DNA of 56,935 nt from Gammaproteobacteria bacterium (GCA_030831085.1 JAURLT010000152.1:1-56935); one strand, 5' to 3'. Positions 16,131-25,333 are shown, counted from the stretch's first letter. A program made the numbers and translations. The notes: generated from the letters alone by a model not told the origin.

Positions 16131-16442
16131 ATGAGCGATGATCCAAACGATCACACCAATCGCATGCCGAAGGGCAGGGTGATCTTCGACGAGCGTGGGA
16201 ACGCGATTTGGCAGGCGGCCGTGCCGGTCAATACCGACGAGACCCTGAACCGTATCCTCGACGTCGACGCTCTGTCGATCATGGAGGGCGAGATGACTCG
16301 CAAGATGAAGGCGCTCAAGGTCGAGGACGGTTATGACCCCTACAGCAGCGGCGTCATGCAGCGGGATACCTCCAAAAGCACCCGCAGCCTCAAGGCGCTG
16401 AAGGACTGGGTTGCCGACCAGAAGGACGGCACCAAGCGCTGA
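16131..16442 (+). CDS. Conserved small cytoplasmic protein, function unknown
   Basis: 103 residues from the ATG at 16131. I do not recognise a named family. The sequence is hydrophilic with charged ends (M-S-D-D-P-N-D-H at the start, Q-K-D-G-T-K-R at the end) and has the phrase R-V-I-F-D-E-R-G-N-A-I-W-Q, which I have seen in short uncharacterised proteobacterial proteins. A longer in-frame extension upstream would run through the Tat signal region of the amidase on the other strand and has no coding feel. No membrane segment or cysteine pair is present. It is followed after 86 bases by the host-attachment-type gene on the same strand. Confidence 0.65.
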   Translation: MSDDPNDHTNRMPKGRVIFDERGNAIWQAAVPVNTDETLNRILDVDALSIMEGEMTRKMKALKVEDGYDPYSSGVMQRDTSKSTRSLKALKDWVADQKDGTKR

Positions 16443-16528
16443 GACCGCCAGCCCCCGGAAAACCCTGATCTCCTGCCGCGCGGACGGCCCTATCCTCAGA
16501 CTATGTCAAGGACAGGGAAGGAGTCGTC

Positions 16529-16963
16529 ATGCGTGAGACATGGGTGGTAGTAGCCGACGCTGGTCGGGCCAGGATCTTCGGGCTGGACCGGGACACCGGC
16601 ACGCTTGCCGAGCGGGAAGATTTCGCGCACAACGAGGCACGCCAGGGCAGGCGCCGCTTGGTAAGTGATCGCCAGGGCCAGCTCACCAACAGTGCAGGGC
16701 GCCATCACGCCGTGGGCAGCGAGGTCTCTCCTCGCGATGAAGAAGATCGCCATTTTGCCTCGGACATCGCGGGCCGGTTGAATCACGCGAGGGCCGCTGG
16801 TTCGCTCGAACGGATCATGTTGGTCGCGCCACCCCGGTTCCTGGGCTTGTTACGTGAAAGCCTCGATGACGTCACCCGCAAGCGCGTGGATGTCGAACTG
16901 GCACTCGACCTGACGGCCATGCCACCCGACGAGATTCGCGAGCGCATCACCGGCCGGGCCTGA
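16529..16963 (+). CDS. Host-attachment-family protein (bacterial eRF1-like fold)
   Basis: 144 residues, start supported by an AAGGAG Shine-Dalgarno eight bases upstream. It opens with [13 protein letters not shown] and ends with [11 protein letters not shown], with a central R-H-H-A-V-G region and [11 protein letters not shown], all typical of the family once named from Agrobacterium plant attachment. The fold is related to the central domain of eRF1, and RNA or ribosome-linked roles have been proposed. The real function is unknown. It sits just upstream of folE but a -10-like box in between suggests a separate promoter for folE. Confidence 0.85.
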   Translation: MRETWVVVADAGRARIFGLDRDTGTLAEREDFAHNEARQGRRRLVSDRQGQLTNSAGRHHAVGSEVSPRDEEDRHFASDIAGRLNHARAAGSLERIMLVAPPRFLGLLRESLDDVTRKRVDVELALDLTAMPPDEIRERITGRA

Positions 16964-16984
16964 AGCTCCCGCTCCCGACTGGGG

Positions 16985-16990
16985 TATAGT
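16985..16990 (+). promoter_or_regulatory. Candidate -10 for the folE operon
   Basis: TATAGT at 16985-16990, 28 bases before the folE ATG and directly after the host-attachment gene stop. No convincing -35 is present at the usual distance. Confidence 0.35.
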
Positions 16991-17018
16991 GCAGTCTTGC
17001 CCTAGAGGGAGGGGTGGA

Positions 17019-17618
17019 ATGGCCAGCAGCAAGCGCAAGGCGCCGGTGACACAGGCTCAGGCAGAGGATGCGGTCCGGGTCCTGCTCCGGTGGGCGGGTG
17101 ATGACCCGCAGCGGGAGGGACTCAAGGACACACCACGTCGGGTGGTTGAGGCTTACCGCGACTGGTTCTCCGGCTACCAGATCGATCCTGCCGACTACCT
17201 GGCCCGCACCTTCGAGGAAGTGGCCGGTTACGATGAGATGGTGGTCCTGCGGGACATCGAATTCGAGTCCCACTGCGAGCATCACATGGCGCCCATCATC
17301 GGGCGCGCCCATGTGGGCTATCTGCCCACCAACAAGGTGGTGGGCATCAGTAAGCTCGCCCGCGTGGTTGAGGGCTATGCGAGGCGCTTCCAGGTCCAGG
17401 AAAAGCTCACGGCGCAGATCGCCCAGTGCATCCACAAGGTGCTCAAGCCGCGGGGCGTGGCCGTGGTGATCGACGCCAAGCACGAATGCATGACCACCCG
17501 TGGGGTACACAAGCGGGGGGTTTCGATGGTGACCAGCCAGATGGTGGGCCAGTTCCGTCGCGATCCGCGTACGCGCACCGAGTTCCTGCGCTACATCAAC
17601 ATCACGGGCGTCCACTGA
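17019..17618 (+). CDS. folE: GTP cyclohydrolase I (FolE)
   Basis: 199 residues from the ATG at 17019, preceded by a purine-rich GAGGGAGGGG. The catalytic and zinc residues are present: S-H-C-E-H-H-M near residue 89, with Cys and His zinc ligands, and K-H-E-C-M-T-T-R-G near residue 160, with the third ligand. Length and sequence fit the zinc-dependent FolE1 type. The enzyme turns GTP into dihydroneopterin triphosphate, the first step to folates and pterins. It leads a tight plus-strand run: LOG-family gene after 7 bases, OLD-like gene after 5 more, then an overlapping beta-CASP nuclease gene. Confidence 0.96.
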   Translation: MASSKRKAPVTQAQAEDAVRVLLRWAGDDPQREGLKDTPRRVVEAYRDWFSGYQIDPADYLARTFEEVAGYDEMVVLRDIEFESHCEHHMAPIIGRAHVGYLPTNKVVGISKLARVVEGYARRFQVQEKLTAQIAQCIHKVLKPRGVAVVIDAKHECMTTRGVHKRGVSMVTSQMVGQFRRDPRTRTEFLRYINITGVH

Positions 17619-17625
17619 CCGGCAC

Positions 17626-18333
17626 GTGACCCCGGACGACCCTCAGCGCGGCGACCGCGGGCTGTTGCCCGACATCGAAGGGGCCGAAAAGGCCTTCCTG
17701 TCTGGACGACGGAACCGGGAGGCCGACCTCGAAAGCGCGGTGCGCTTCTTCCTGGAGTTTCTGCGGGGTTTCGAGAGCTTCGATTTCGAGGCGCCTTGCG
17801 TCACCGTCTTCGGTTCGGCACGGTTTGGCGAGGACCACCCCCATTACAAGCTGGCCCGCGAACTGGGCGGCGCACTGGCCCGCGCGGGTTATGTGGTCAT
17901 GACCGGCGGCGGTCCCGGGATCATGGAAGCCGCCAATCGGGGCGCACGCGAAGCAGGTGGGCTCAGCGTTGGCTGCAATATCCGACTGCCCCGCGAACAA
18001 AAGCCCAATCCCTACCTCGACCGTTACATCAATTTCGAACACTTCTTTGTCCGCAAGGTGATGCTGGTGAAGTACTCCTGCGCATTCGTCGTGATGCCGG
18101 GGGGGTTCGGCACGCTCGACGAGGCCTTTGAGGTGATCACCCTGATCCAGACCGGCAAGCTGGAGCGCTTCCCGATCATCTCGATGGGCGGCGACTTCTG
18201 GAACCAGATGTACGGGTTTGCCCGCGAGACCATGGCCCGCGAGGGAGTGATCAACGGCGACGAGGTGCAATTCATCCATGATGCGCGCAGCGTCCAGGCC
18301 GCGCTCGACATCATCGCCGGCCACTGCGGCTGA
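17626..18333 (+). CDS. LOG-family Rossmann protein (TIGR00730 type)
   Basis: 235 residues from a GTG at 17626. The nucleotide-binding signatures are M-T-G-G-G-P-G-I-M-E-A-A-N-R-G-A near residue 87 and V-M-P-G-G-F-G-T-L-D-E-A-F-E near residue 157. Members with these motifs are cytokinin-activating phosphoribohydrolases (LOG) or related nucleotide 5'-monophosphate nucleosidases; bacterial versions such as PpnN act in nucleotide homeostasis. The 40-residue N-terminal extension before the Rossmann core marks the longer group. It is packed between folE and the OLD-like gene, so it is surely cotranscribed, though a functional tie to pterin synthesis is only inferred. Confidence 0.9.
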   Translation: MTPDDPQRGDRGLLPDIEGAEKAFLSGRRNREADLESAVRFFLEFLRGFESFDFEAPCVTVFGSARFGEDHPHYKLARELGGALARAGYVVMTGGGPGIMEAANRGAREAGGLSVGCNIRLPREQKPNPYLDRYINFEHFFVRKVMLVKYSCAFVVMPGGFGTLDEAFEVITLIQTGKLERFPIISMGGDFWNQMYGFARETMAREGVINGDEVQFIHDARSVQAALDIIAGHCG

Positions 18334-18338
18334 ACCCG

Positions 18339-19949
18339 GTGCGCATCGCGACCCTGGAAGTCGCCAACTATCGGGGCATCGCCTCGGCAAGGCTCGATTT
18401 CGACGACACCACGGTGCTGATCGGCGAGAACGACTGCGGGCGCTCCAGCTTGCTTTCGGCGCTGCACCTCGCTCTCGCCTCCGGTGAGCCTGGCAGGCCC
18501 GCACTGCAGGATCATCATTTTCATCGGACTCCTGACGGCGATTTTTCCGGACCCCTGGCGGTGACCGTGCAGATGTTGGAGACCCATGCGGGCGAGTGGG
18601 ACGCCGGCCGCCTGCCAGCACTGGGCCCGCTGCTCGGTCCGCGTGGTCCAGGCCGGCGACGACTGACTCTGCGCATCGAGGCCGATCCTGCAGAGGGTCG
18701 AGAACCGCGTTGGGTTATCCGTGGCGATGCGGGCGAGGGTCACAGCCAGCCGGGACAAATTGCTGAGCTTCGCCAGCTGTGCCCCCTGGTATGGTTGCAG
18801 GGAGGTCTTTTGCTGGGCTGTACACCCAATGGCGTGGCCGCCGAGGCGGGCCCGCTTGCCGAGGCAGTGGAAACGCACTACCGGGCCCTCATCGAGGGCA
18901 CGGGCAGTGACCACGCGGAGCTGTTGGCAGGCTTTGAGGCTGCCCGAGAGTTGTTACGTCAACGGAACCGGGCCGAAGGGTCGGGCGCCGAGAGCCTAAT
19001 GGGATCGATCGCCAGCCTGGTCGAGGCCCGCGGTGGACCGCGTCCGGCCGGCCTGCGCTACCATGGCTCGGCCGCCCAGCAGCTGGCCATCCTGATCCTG
19101 GTGGCGGCTTTTCTGCGCTTACCTGCCTCGCGAGCTGGTGCGGCATCCACCCCTGTGGTCGTCGTCGAGGATCCCGAGACCCACCTGCATCCGATTACGC
19201 TGGCGTCGACGTGGGGGCTGCTGCAACGCATGCCCGCACAACGGATCATCGGCACCCATTCCGAGGCGTTCCTCGCGCACGCCGACCTGCTGCAGTTGCG
19301 CCGCCTGGTGCGCAGCAATGGCAAGGTCCGCCAGCACCGGCTGCGACGTGGCGTGCTCGATGAAGAGGGCATGAGGAAACTCGGCTACCACGTGCGGGCC
19401 CGCCGGGGCGAGGCGCTTTACGCCCGGGCCTGGCTGCTGGTGGAGGGTGAGACCGAGTTCTGGCTGATGCCGGAGCTTGCACGACTGGCCGGCTATGAGC
19501 TTGCTTTGGAGGGCGTGGCCGTCGTCGAGTACGCCCAATGTGGATTGGAGCCGCTGATCCGCCTGGCTGATGAACTGGACATTGGCTGGCACGTGCTGGC
19601 GGAGGGCGACTCCACCGGGCGCAACTACGCGGACGAGGCGCGCAAGCTGGCCGGTCCGGAGCGGGAAGATCGGCTAACCAGGCTCAAGGAGCCCAACATA
19701 GAGCAATGCCTGTGGAAACACGGCTATGCCGAGGTTTTCCTCAAGGCTGCCGGCGTGCATCCCTCGCCGCACCACAAGATCAGCGCGGCCCGCGTGATTA
19801 CCCGGGCCATCAAGCGCCATTCCAAGCCCTTCCTCGCCTTCGAGGTGCTCGAGGCCTCGGCCAGTGGCAACAAGCCCGGCGTTCCGCGGCCCTTGCGGCA
19901 CGCTATCGAAGCCTCGGTGAACCTGGCGCGCCGCGGGTCCCAGCCATGA
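18339..19949 (+). CDS. OLD/YbjD-like ATPase with TOPRIM nuclease domain
   Basis: 536 residues from a GTG five bases after the LOG gene. Domains: an SMC-like ATPase head (1-50 and about 240-310) and a C-terminal TOPRIM domain (about 360-470). Walker A reads G29-E-N-D-C-G34-R35-S36, with Arg where Lys is normal. Walker B is V-V-V-V-E-D-P-E-T-H-L-H-P (273-285), and an H-loop-like G-T-H-S follows at 305. The TOPRIM Glu is E369 in L-V-E-G-E-T-E, while the usual D-x-D appears as E422-G-D (L-A-E-G-D-S-T-G). OLD-family proteins are nucleases in phage defence or DNA repair; the closest resemblance is to YbjD (DUF2813). The altered Walker A and TOPRIM residues suggest weakened or changed catalysis. It overlaps the next gene by four bases. 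Confidence 0.85.
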   Translation: MRIATLEVANYRGIASARLDFDDTTVLIGENDCGRSSLLSALHLALASGEPGRPALQDHHFHRTPDGDFSGPLAVTVQMLETHAGEWDAGRLPALGPLLGPRGPGRRRLTLRIEADPAEGREPRWVIRGDAGEGHSQPGQIAELRQLCPLVWLQGGLLLGCTPNGVAAEAGPLAEAVETHYRALIEGTGSDHAELLAGFEAARELLRQRNRAEGSGAESLMGSIASLVEARGGPRPAGLRYHGSAAQQLAILILVAAFLRLPASRAGAASTPVVVVEDPETHLHPITLASTWGLLQRMPAQRIIGTHSEAFLAHADLLQLRRLVRSNGKVRQHRLRRGVLDEEGMRKLGYHVRARRGEALYARAWLLVEGETEFWLMPELARLAGYELALEGVAVVEYAQCGLEPLIRLADELDIGWHVLAEGDSTGRNYADEARKLAGPEREDRLTRLKEPNIEQCLWKHGYAEVFLKAAGVHPSPHHKISAARVITRAIKRHSKPFLAFEVLEASASGNKPGVPRPLRHAIEASVNLARRGSQP

Positions 19950-21316
19950 TCCGTGTCACGCCCTGTGGCGCAGCCGGCGAAGTCACGGGCTCCGGGCTCT
20001 ATGTCGAGACCAGAAGCACCCGTCTGCTGGTGGACTTCGGGATCTTCCAAGGGGGCGAACAACCCGCCCGGCGTAGCCGCGAGCTTGGACCGGTCGATCC
20101 GGCGACCCTGCAGACGGTGGTGCTGACCCATGCGCACGTCGACCACTCCGGACGCGTGCCGCTGCTGTATGCCCACGGCTACGACGGCGGTGTGGTGGCT
20201 ACGCCAGCCACCTTCGCCCTCACCCCGATCCTCCTCGAGGACGTGGCCCGGCTGGATGCGGAGCGCAGCGCCGACCCCATCTACCGGCCTGAGGACGTTC
20301 GTCGGATGCACCAATCGCGGCATCTGCGCCCACTGTCCTGGCGGCGCACCCTGCCGCTTCCCGGGGGCGTGCAGGTGACCCTGCACGATGCGGGACACAT
20401 CATGGGTGCCTCCAGTGCCGTGCTCGATGTGGAGTCCGACTCGCGCGTGCTGAAGATGGTGTTCTCCGGTGATCTCGGCCCACCGGGTGTGCCGCTGTTG
20501 CGCGATCCCGATCCGCCACGCGGCGCGGATGTCGTGTTCCTCGAGTCTACCTACGGTGGTCGCAGCCGAGCGCCGCTGCGGGATACGGTCGAGTCATTCA
20601 AGCGCATTGTCGAAGGCGCTGCGCAGGCGGGAGAGACGGTGCTGGTGCCGGCGTTCGCAGTGGGCCGTACGCAGCAAATCCTGTTCTATCTCGCCGAGGC
20701 GGTGCGCGAGGGGCGGTTGCCGCGCGACTTCCCGATCGTTCTCGACAGCCCGATGGCCACCGAGGCGACCGAGGCCCTGCTCGAGCATCCGGAGGTGCTG
20801 GATGCCGAAGCGAAGCGCCTGTTCGGCAGTGGCCAGTTGGCACGAGACCTGGCCGGCCTGGTCATAACCCGCACCGCGGCAGAGTCCAAAGCCCTCAACG
20901 ATGCCCGCGAACCCTGCATCATCCTCAGCGCTTCAGGGATGTGCGAGGGCGGCAGGGTGGTCCATCATTTGCGTCGCAGGTTGGGGCGCGGGGACGTGCA
21001 CGTGGTCATCGTCGGCTACATGGCCGAGGGCACTCTGGGCCGCAAGCTGGTCGAGGGCGCCGGCGAGGTGGAGATCGAGGGGCAACTCATCCCGGTTCGG
21101 GCGCGCGTCCATGAGCTGGATGGACTTTCAGCCCACGCCGACCATGATGAACTGCTGGCCTGGCTGGAGGCGGTGATCGATCCCTCCGGCAACCTGCCCA
21201 GCGTGGTGCTCAACCATGGAGAGAATGCGGCGCGCGAGGCGCTGGCTGCGGCCATTCGCCATCGCTGGAGCATCGAGCCGCTGTTGCCCATGCAGGGCGA
21301 GTCGCTCGAGTTTTAG
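19946..21316 (+). CDS. Metallo-beta-lactamase-fold RNA nuclease (beta-CASP/RMMBL)
   Basis: 456 residues from the ATG at 19946, which overlaps the OLD-like stop (ATGA). The metal site is T-H61-region H62-A-H64-V-D66-H67, with further ligands in H-D-A-G-H-I-M-G and in the beta-CASP part (F-A-V-G-R-T-Q, S-A-S-G-M-C-E-G-G-R-V). The end has the RMMBL signature H-E-L-D-G-L-S-A-H-A-D near residue 393 and a V-L-N-H-G-E segment. This is the CPSF/YsxJ-like group of exo- or endoribonucleases. Cotranslation with an OLD-like ATPase is unusual and may indicate joint RNA or DNA processing; that is inference. The stop overlaps the convergent ABC transporter's stop by four bases. Confidence 0.92.
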   Translation: MIRVTPCGAAGEVTGSGLYVETRSTRLLVDFGIFQGGEQPARRSRELGPVDPATLQTVVLTHAHVDHSGRVPLLYAHGYDGGVVATPATFALTPILLEDVARLDAERSADPIYRPEDVRRMHQSRHLRPLSWRRTLPLPGGVQVTLHDAGHIMGASSAVLDVESDSRVLKMVFSGDLGPPGVPLLRDPDPPRGADVVFLESTYGGRSRAPLRDTVESFKRIVEGAAQAGETVLVPAFAVGRTQQILFYLAEAVREGRLPRDFPIVLDSPMATEATEALLEHPEVLDAEAKRLFGSGQLARDLAGLVITRTAAESKALNDAREPCIILSASGMCEGGRVVHHLRRRLGRGDVHVVIVGYMAEGTLGRKLVEGAGEVEIEGQLIPVRARVHELDGLSAHADHDELLAWLEAVIDPSGNLPSVVLNHGENAAREALAAAIRHRWSIEPLLPMQGESLEF

Positions 21317-23082
21317 GTGCCGGCGAACTGTAGCTCGGCGAGGCGCGCATAGAGGGGATTGCGACCCAGCAGTTCGGCATGGGTGCCGCTGTCGACTACC
21401 TTGCCCTGGTCGAGGACCACAATGCGATCCGCCTTGAGCACTGTCGCGAGTCGATGCGCAATGATGATGGTCGTACGGCCCTGCATCAGCCGTTCCAGCG
21501 CCTCCTGCACGGCCCGTTCGCTCGCCGCATCGAGTGAGCTGGTGGCCTCGTCGAGCAGGAGTATCGGCGGATCCTTCAAGAGGGCGCGTGCGATCGCAAT
21601 GCGCTGGCGCTGCCCTCCGGAGAGCCGCGTGCCGCGCTCGCCGAGGAAGGTGTCGTAGCCCTCTGGCAGTCCGGCGAGGAATTCGTGGGCGGACGCTGCT
21701 CGGGCTGCCTCCTCGATGTCCGCATCGGTAGCATCGGGCCGGCCGTAGCGGATGTTCTCGCGCGCCGTGTCGCCGAACAAGACGGTTTCCTGTGGCACCA
21801 GACCGATGCGCCTGCGGACCTCGGCCGGGTCGGCAGCCGCCAGGGGAACGCCGTCGATCTCCACGCTCCCGGCCAGGGGATCGTAAAAGCGCAGCAACAA
21901 CTGGAAAGTGGTGCTCTTGCCGGCACCAGAAGGACCGACGAACGCTACCGTCTCGCCGGGCTCGATGGTCAGCGATACATCATCCAGTGCACGCTGGTCC
22001 GGCCGCGAAGGATAGCTGAAGCTGACGTTGCTGAAGCGGATGCCGCCGCGACCCGGAGCGGGAAGGGGAAGTGGCGATACAGGTGGCCTGATCGCGGGCT
22101 CTGCCTGCAGCAGTTCCACCAGTCGTTCGGTGGCGCCCGCTGCCCGCTGGACCTCGCCCCACGTCTCACTAAGCATTGCGGCCGAGCTGCCGACGAAGGT
22201 GGCGTAGAGCAGGAACTGACCCAGCTGGCCTGCCGTCATCTGGCCGTCGAGGACCGCATGTGCACCGCCCCAGAGCACGACCGTGATCGCCCCGAAGACG
22301 AGAGTGACTCCGAGTGCGGTCAACAGGGCTCGTATACGCGTCCGTCGGATGGCGTGGGCGAAGGCCGCTTGCACGGAGACCGAGTAGCGACGGTCCTGCA
22401 GCGATTCCAGGTTGAAGGCCTGGATGGTTTGAATAGCGTTGAGGGTTTCGCCGGCGAGGCCACTGGAATCCGCAATGCCGTCCTGGGCGGCACGTGACAG
22501 GCGACGGACACGCCGGCCAACGATGATCAGGGGCGCGATTACGATGGGCACGCCCAGCAGGATCCAGCTGGTCAGGCGGGCGCTGGTCAGGGCCAGCATG
22601 ACCAGCGCGCCAAACAGCGTAATGGACGACCGCAGCGCTATAGAGAAGCCCGACCCCGCAATCGACTGGACCAGGGTGGTGTCGGTGGTCAGGCGGGAAA
22701 GCACCTCGCCCGAGCGAGTGACTTCGAAAAACGCGGGATCCATGCGGATCACGCGGGCGTATACGGCGTCGCGTATGTCGGCGACGACCCGCTCGCCGAT
22801 CCAGCTCATCAGGTAGAAGCGCCAGGCTGCAAAGCCGCCGAAGACCACGGCTGCCAACAAGAAGCCTACAAATGAGCGATTAATGGTGGCCGCATTGCCC
22901 GCGCTGAAGCCCTCGTCGATAACCATCCTGAGGGCCACCGGCAGGGCCAGCATGGCGCCGGCGGCCACCAGCAGCGCGAACAGCGCGAGTGCTATGGTGA
23001 CGCGGTAGGGGGCCAGGAAGGGCAGCAGTGCACGCAGCGGTTTGGCCGACCTCGCCTTGGGGCGCTCGGAGCCTTCGCTCAT
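21313..23082 (-). CDS. ABC exporter, fused permease-ATPase (MsbA/BmrA type)
   Basis: 589 residues in half-transporter layout: six membrane helices in residues 20-320 and an ATPase in about 345-585. The ATPase has Walker A G-P-S-G-A-G-K-S-T-T, signature L-S-G-G-Q-R-Q-R-I-A-I-A-R-A-L, Walker B I-L-L-L-D-E-A-T-S-S-L-D and the switch A-H-R-L-A-T-V. It would work as a homodimer exporting lipids, drugs or peptides. The start overlaps the stop of the beta-lactamase-fold serine hydrolase upstream (23079-23082), so the two are coupled. Substrate is unknown. Confidence 0.95.
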   Translation of the reverse strand: MSEGSERPKARSAKPLRALLPFLAPYRVTIALALFALLVAAGAMLALPVALRMVIDEGFSAGNAATINRSFVGFLLAAVVFGGFAAWRFYLMSWIGERVVADIRDAVYARVIRMDPAFFEVTRSGEVLSRLTTDTTLVQSIAGSGFSIALRSSITLFGALVMLALTSARLTSWILLGVPIVIAPLIIVGRRVRRLSRAAQDGIADSSGLAGETLNAIQTIQAFNLESLQDRRYSVSVQAAFAHAIRRTRIRALLTALGVTLVFGAITVVLWGGAHAVLDGQMTAGQLGQFLLYATFVGSSAAMLSETWGEVQRAAGATERLVELLQAEPAIRPPVSPLPLPAPGRGGIRFSNVSFSYPSRPDQRALDDVSLTIEPGETVAFVGPSGAGKSTTFQLLLRFYDPLAGSVEIDGVPLAAADPAEVRRRIGLVPQETVLFGDTARENIRYGRPDATDADIEEAARAASAHEFLAGLPEGYDTFLGERGTRLSGGQRQRIAIARALLKDPPILLLDEATSSLDAASERAVQEALERLMQGRTTIIIAHRLATVLKADRIVVLDQGKVVDSGTHAELLGRNPLYARLAELQFAGT

Positions 23083-24242
23083 GGATCAGGCTCGATCGCA
23101 GCCAGCACCTTCGCAACCAGCTCGTCCATGTGCTTGCCCTCGATCCAGCGCGCCACGATCACCAGATCGTGGACCGGGTCGACGTAGACCATGTTGCTGC
23201 CCATGCCCAGATGTGCGAAGGCCTCCCGCGGCGCGGAGGGCAGCAGCTTTTGGTCATGGTTAAGGAACCAGTTCATGGCCCCGTACTGCGTGTTCAAAGG
23301 GGTGGGGGTAGTCGCATAGCGGTGCCAGTCACGCGAGTACACCTGCCGGTTCTCCCAGCGCCCCTCGCGCAGGGTGAGCAGTCCGAAGCGGGCGAGGTCC
23401 CAGGCGCTGATGAACACGCCGCCCCCGAAATGTCCGCCACCGCTCACCGATTGCACCTGCTGTCCGTCAAGGTCTACCCAGGAGTTCCGGTAGCCCTCCC
23501 AGCGCCAGTCCTGGCCCGCCCCGATGGGATTCATGACGGTCTCGGCCAGCACTTCCGGCAGGGGCCGGCGCCAGGCGTGGAGCGCGGCCAGCGCCAGCAC
23601 GTTGACCCGCACATCGTTGTATTTCCAGGCCTCTCCCGGAGCCGGGACCGGTGCACCGGGCCAGGCGAGTGGATCGTTGCCCTCCGGACGGTCGGCCCAG
23701 TCCGGCCGACCGAAGAGGCTGCCACGCCAGTTGCTGGTTTGCCGGATCAGCTGGTCCCAGGTGATCAGCGCATTGGGCTCCCCCTCGAACTGTGGAAGTT
23801 TCAGGGCCGCGCCGACTGGCGAATGGAGATCCTTGATCAGACCCCGATCGTGGGCTACGCCCACCACGGTGGACAGCAGGCTCTTGGCCACGCTGAAGGT
23901 CATTTCGACCCGCTCAGGCTCACCCCAATGAGCGGCGAGGTAGCCGTGGCGGATGATCAGCCCGGTGGGCCCGCCCCTGGGTTCGACGGGCCCGAGCAGC
24001 GGTTCGAAAGGTTCGCGCGCAAAAGACAGGGCAATGCCAAGTTCGAGATCCCGCGGCAGGCGGGTTTCGTGGCTGACTGCGAAATCGACCGCCTCCTGCA
24101 ATCGAGCCTGTTCAAAGCCCAGTTCGGCTGCTGGGCGCGAGGTCCAGGCACCACGGGCAGGGAAGTATTGCGCCGGTTGGGCAGCGACGGACACGGCCAG
24201 CAGACCGCAAAGCAGTAGCTTGCAGGCCGAGCGTGCAGACAT
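23079..24242 (-). CDS. Exported serine hydrolase, class C beta-lactamase fold
   Basis: 387 residues; signal peptide 1-22 (L-L-L-C-G-L-L-A-V-S-V-A-A). The active-site tetrad S117-V-A-K120 and the Y208-N209 pair (W-K-Y-N-D) define the penicillin-binding-like esterase/beta-lactamase family. A G-G-G-H-F-G-G-G segment takes the place of the third K-T-G motif. The family contains esterases, D-aminopeptidases and 6-aminohexanoate-dimer hydrolases, so beta-lactam resistance should not be assumed. Its stop overlaps the ABC exporter's start, and its start codon shares one base with the KAS III stop, forming a tight three-gene minus-strand operon. Confidence 0.9.
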   Translation of the reverse strand: MSARSACKLLLCGLLAVSVAAQPAQYFPARGAWTSRPAAELGFEQARLQEAVDFAVSHETRLPRDLELGIALSFAREPFEPLLGPVEPRGGPTGLIIRHGYLAAHWGEPERVEMTFSVAKSLLSTVVGVAHDRGLIKDLHSPVGAALKLPQFEGEPNALITWDQLIRQTSNWRGSLFGRPDWADRPEGNDPLAWPGAPVPAPGEAWKYNDVRVNVLALAALHAWRRPLPEVLAETVMNPIGAGQDWRWEGYRNSWVDLDGQQVQSVSGGGHFGGGVFISAWDLARFGLLTLREGRWENRQVYSRDWHRYATTPTPLNTQYGAMNWFLNHDQKLLPSAPREAFAHLGMGSNMVYVDPVHDLVIVARWIEGKHMDELVAKVLAAIEPDP

Positions 24243-25327
24243 CAGGCCGTTTCCCGGCTGCCGCGCTTGAGTGCCATCAGTTCCCGGACCCTGTCCAGCG
24301 CGGTTTGTTCGCAGGGGGGCAGGTCGACCTTGCTCATCCCGAGCGGAGTGACCCGCTGGCCCCAGCGTACGATATGAGCAGACCAGGTGAGTCCTGCGCC
24401 GAAGCCGGTCAGCAGCAGGGTAGCACCGGGTTTGATGCGACCCTCCTCCAGAGATTCCACCAATGCTACGGGCACGGTGGCCGCGGACATGTTGCCGTAG
24501 CGCTGCACGTTAACGAAGCAGCGCGACAGGTCGATGCCGCTGCGTTTAACCACGGCCTCGATAATGCGCAGGTTTGCCTGATGGGGTACCACAAGGTCGA
24601 CGTCTGCAGGCGAAAGGCCGCACTTCTGGAGCACGGTCTCGCAGGCACGGCTCATGCCAATGACTGCGCGCTTGAAGATTTCCTGACCTTCGAAGATCCA
24701 CTGGGAGTCGCCCAGGTGCCAGCCCTTGTTCGCGTAGCGCTGCCCCATCCCGTGGACCTGCAGGATCTCGCGAACGTCACCGTCGCAGCCGAGGCGGTCG
24801 GCGAGTACGCCCTCGTCAGCCTCGGTTGCCTGCAGGACCACCGCGGCGCAGCCATCGCCGAACAGGATCGCCACCCCGCGGTCGTGCCAGTCCATCAGGG
24901 GTGAAATCAACTCACCGCCGATGACCAGCGCGTTGCGGACCGTGCCTGCGCGGATCATGCCGCTGGCGGTGGTCATGCCGTACAGGAAGCTGGTGCAGGC
25001 GGTGTTGACGTCCATGGCTCCGGCATTCAATGCGCCCAGCCGCTTCTGCAGGCCGGAAGCCATGTTGGGCACCTGCTCATCCATGCTGCAGGTGCCAAAG
25101 ACAATCAGGTCGACTTCTTCTGCCGCCAGGCCGGCGCAGGCAAGGGCACGAGAGGCGGCGACGTAAGCCAGCTCACCGAGCGACACATGAGAGATTCGAC
25201 GCTCGGCAATCCCGGTTCGGGAACGAATCCATTCGTCGTCAGTCTCGAGGAAGGTGCCGAGGTCTGCATTCGTGAGCACGGCAGGTGGCATGCACTTGCC
25301 CCAGCCCGTAATGGTGGCCCTGATCAT
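24242..25327 (-). CDS. 3-oxoacyl-ACP synthase III-family enzyme (FabH-like)
   Basis: 361 residues from the ATG at 25325-25327. The Cys-His-Asn triad is C111 (N-T-A-C-T-S-F), H249 (V-P-H-Q-A-N) and N279 (R-Y-G-N-M-S-A). The early phrase D-D-E-W-I-R-S-R-T-G-I is typical of FabH. The protein is about 40 residues longer than housekeeping FabH because of a C-terminal tail, and the loop G-Q-R-Y-A-N-K-G-W-H-L-G is not in E. coli FabH. It could initiate a special fatty acid or act in long-chain head-to-head condensation. No ACP or other fab gene is adjacent. It heads the operon with the serine hydrolase and ABC exporter, which hints at synthesis and export of a lipid-like product. Confidence 0.9.
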   Translation of the reverse strand: MIRATITGWGKCMPPAVLTNADLGTFLETDDEWIRSRTGIAERRISHVSLGELAYVAASRALACAGLAAEEVDLIVFGTCSMDEQVPNMASGLQKRLGALNAGAMDVNTACTSFLYGMTTASGMIRAGTVRNALVIGGELISPLMDWHDRGVAILFGDGCAAVVLQATEADEGVLADRLGCDGDVREILQVHGMGQRYANKGWHLGDSQWIFEGQEIFKRAVIGMSRACETVLQKCGLSPADVDLVVPHQANLRIIEAVVKRSGIDLSRCFVNVQRYGNMSAATVPVALVESLEEGRIKPGATLLLTGFGAGLTWSAHIVRWGQRVTPLGMSKVDLPPCEQTALDRVRELMALKRGSRETA

Positions 25328-25333
25328 CGAGGC

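Noticed and set aside
23028-24218. 396-codon plus-strand frame antisense to the serine hydrolase
   Set aside because: The minus-strand protein has signal peptide and catalytic motifs; the antisense product has none.
23079-24242. Beta-lactam resistance gene
   Set aside because: The fold and SxxK tetrad are shared with esterases and peptidases; the K-T-G box is not standard, so resistance cannot be claimed.
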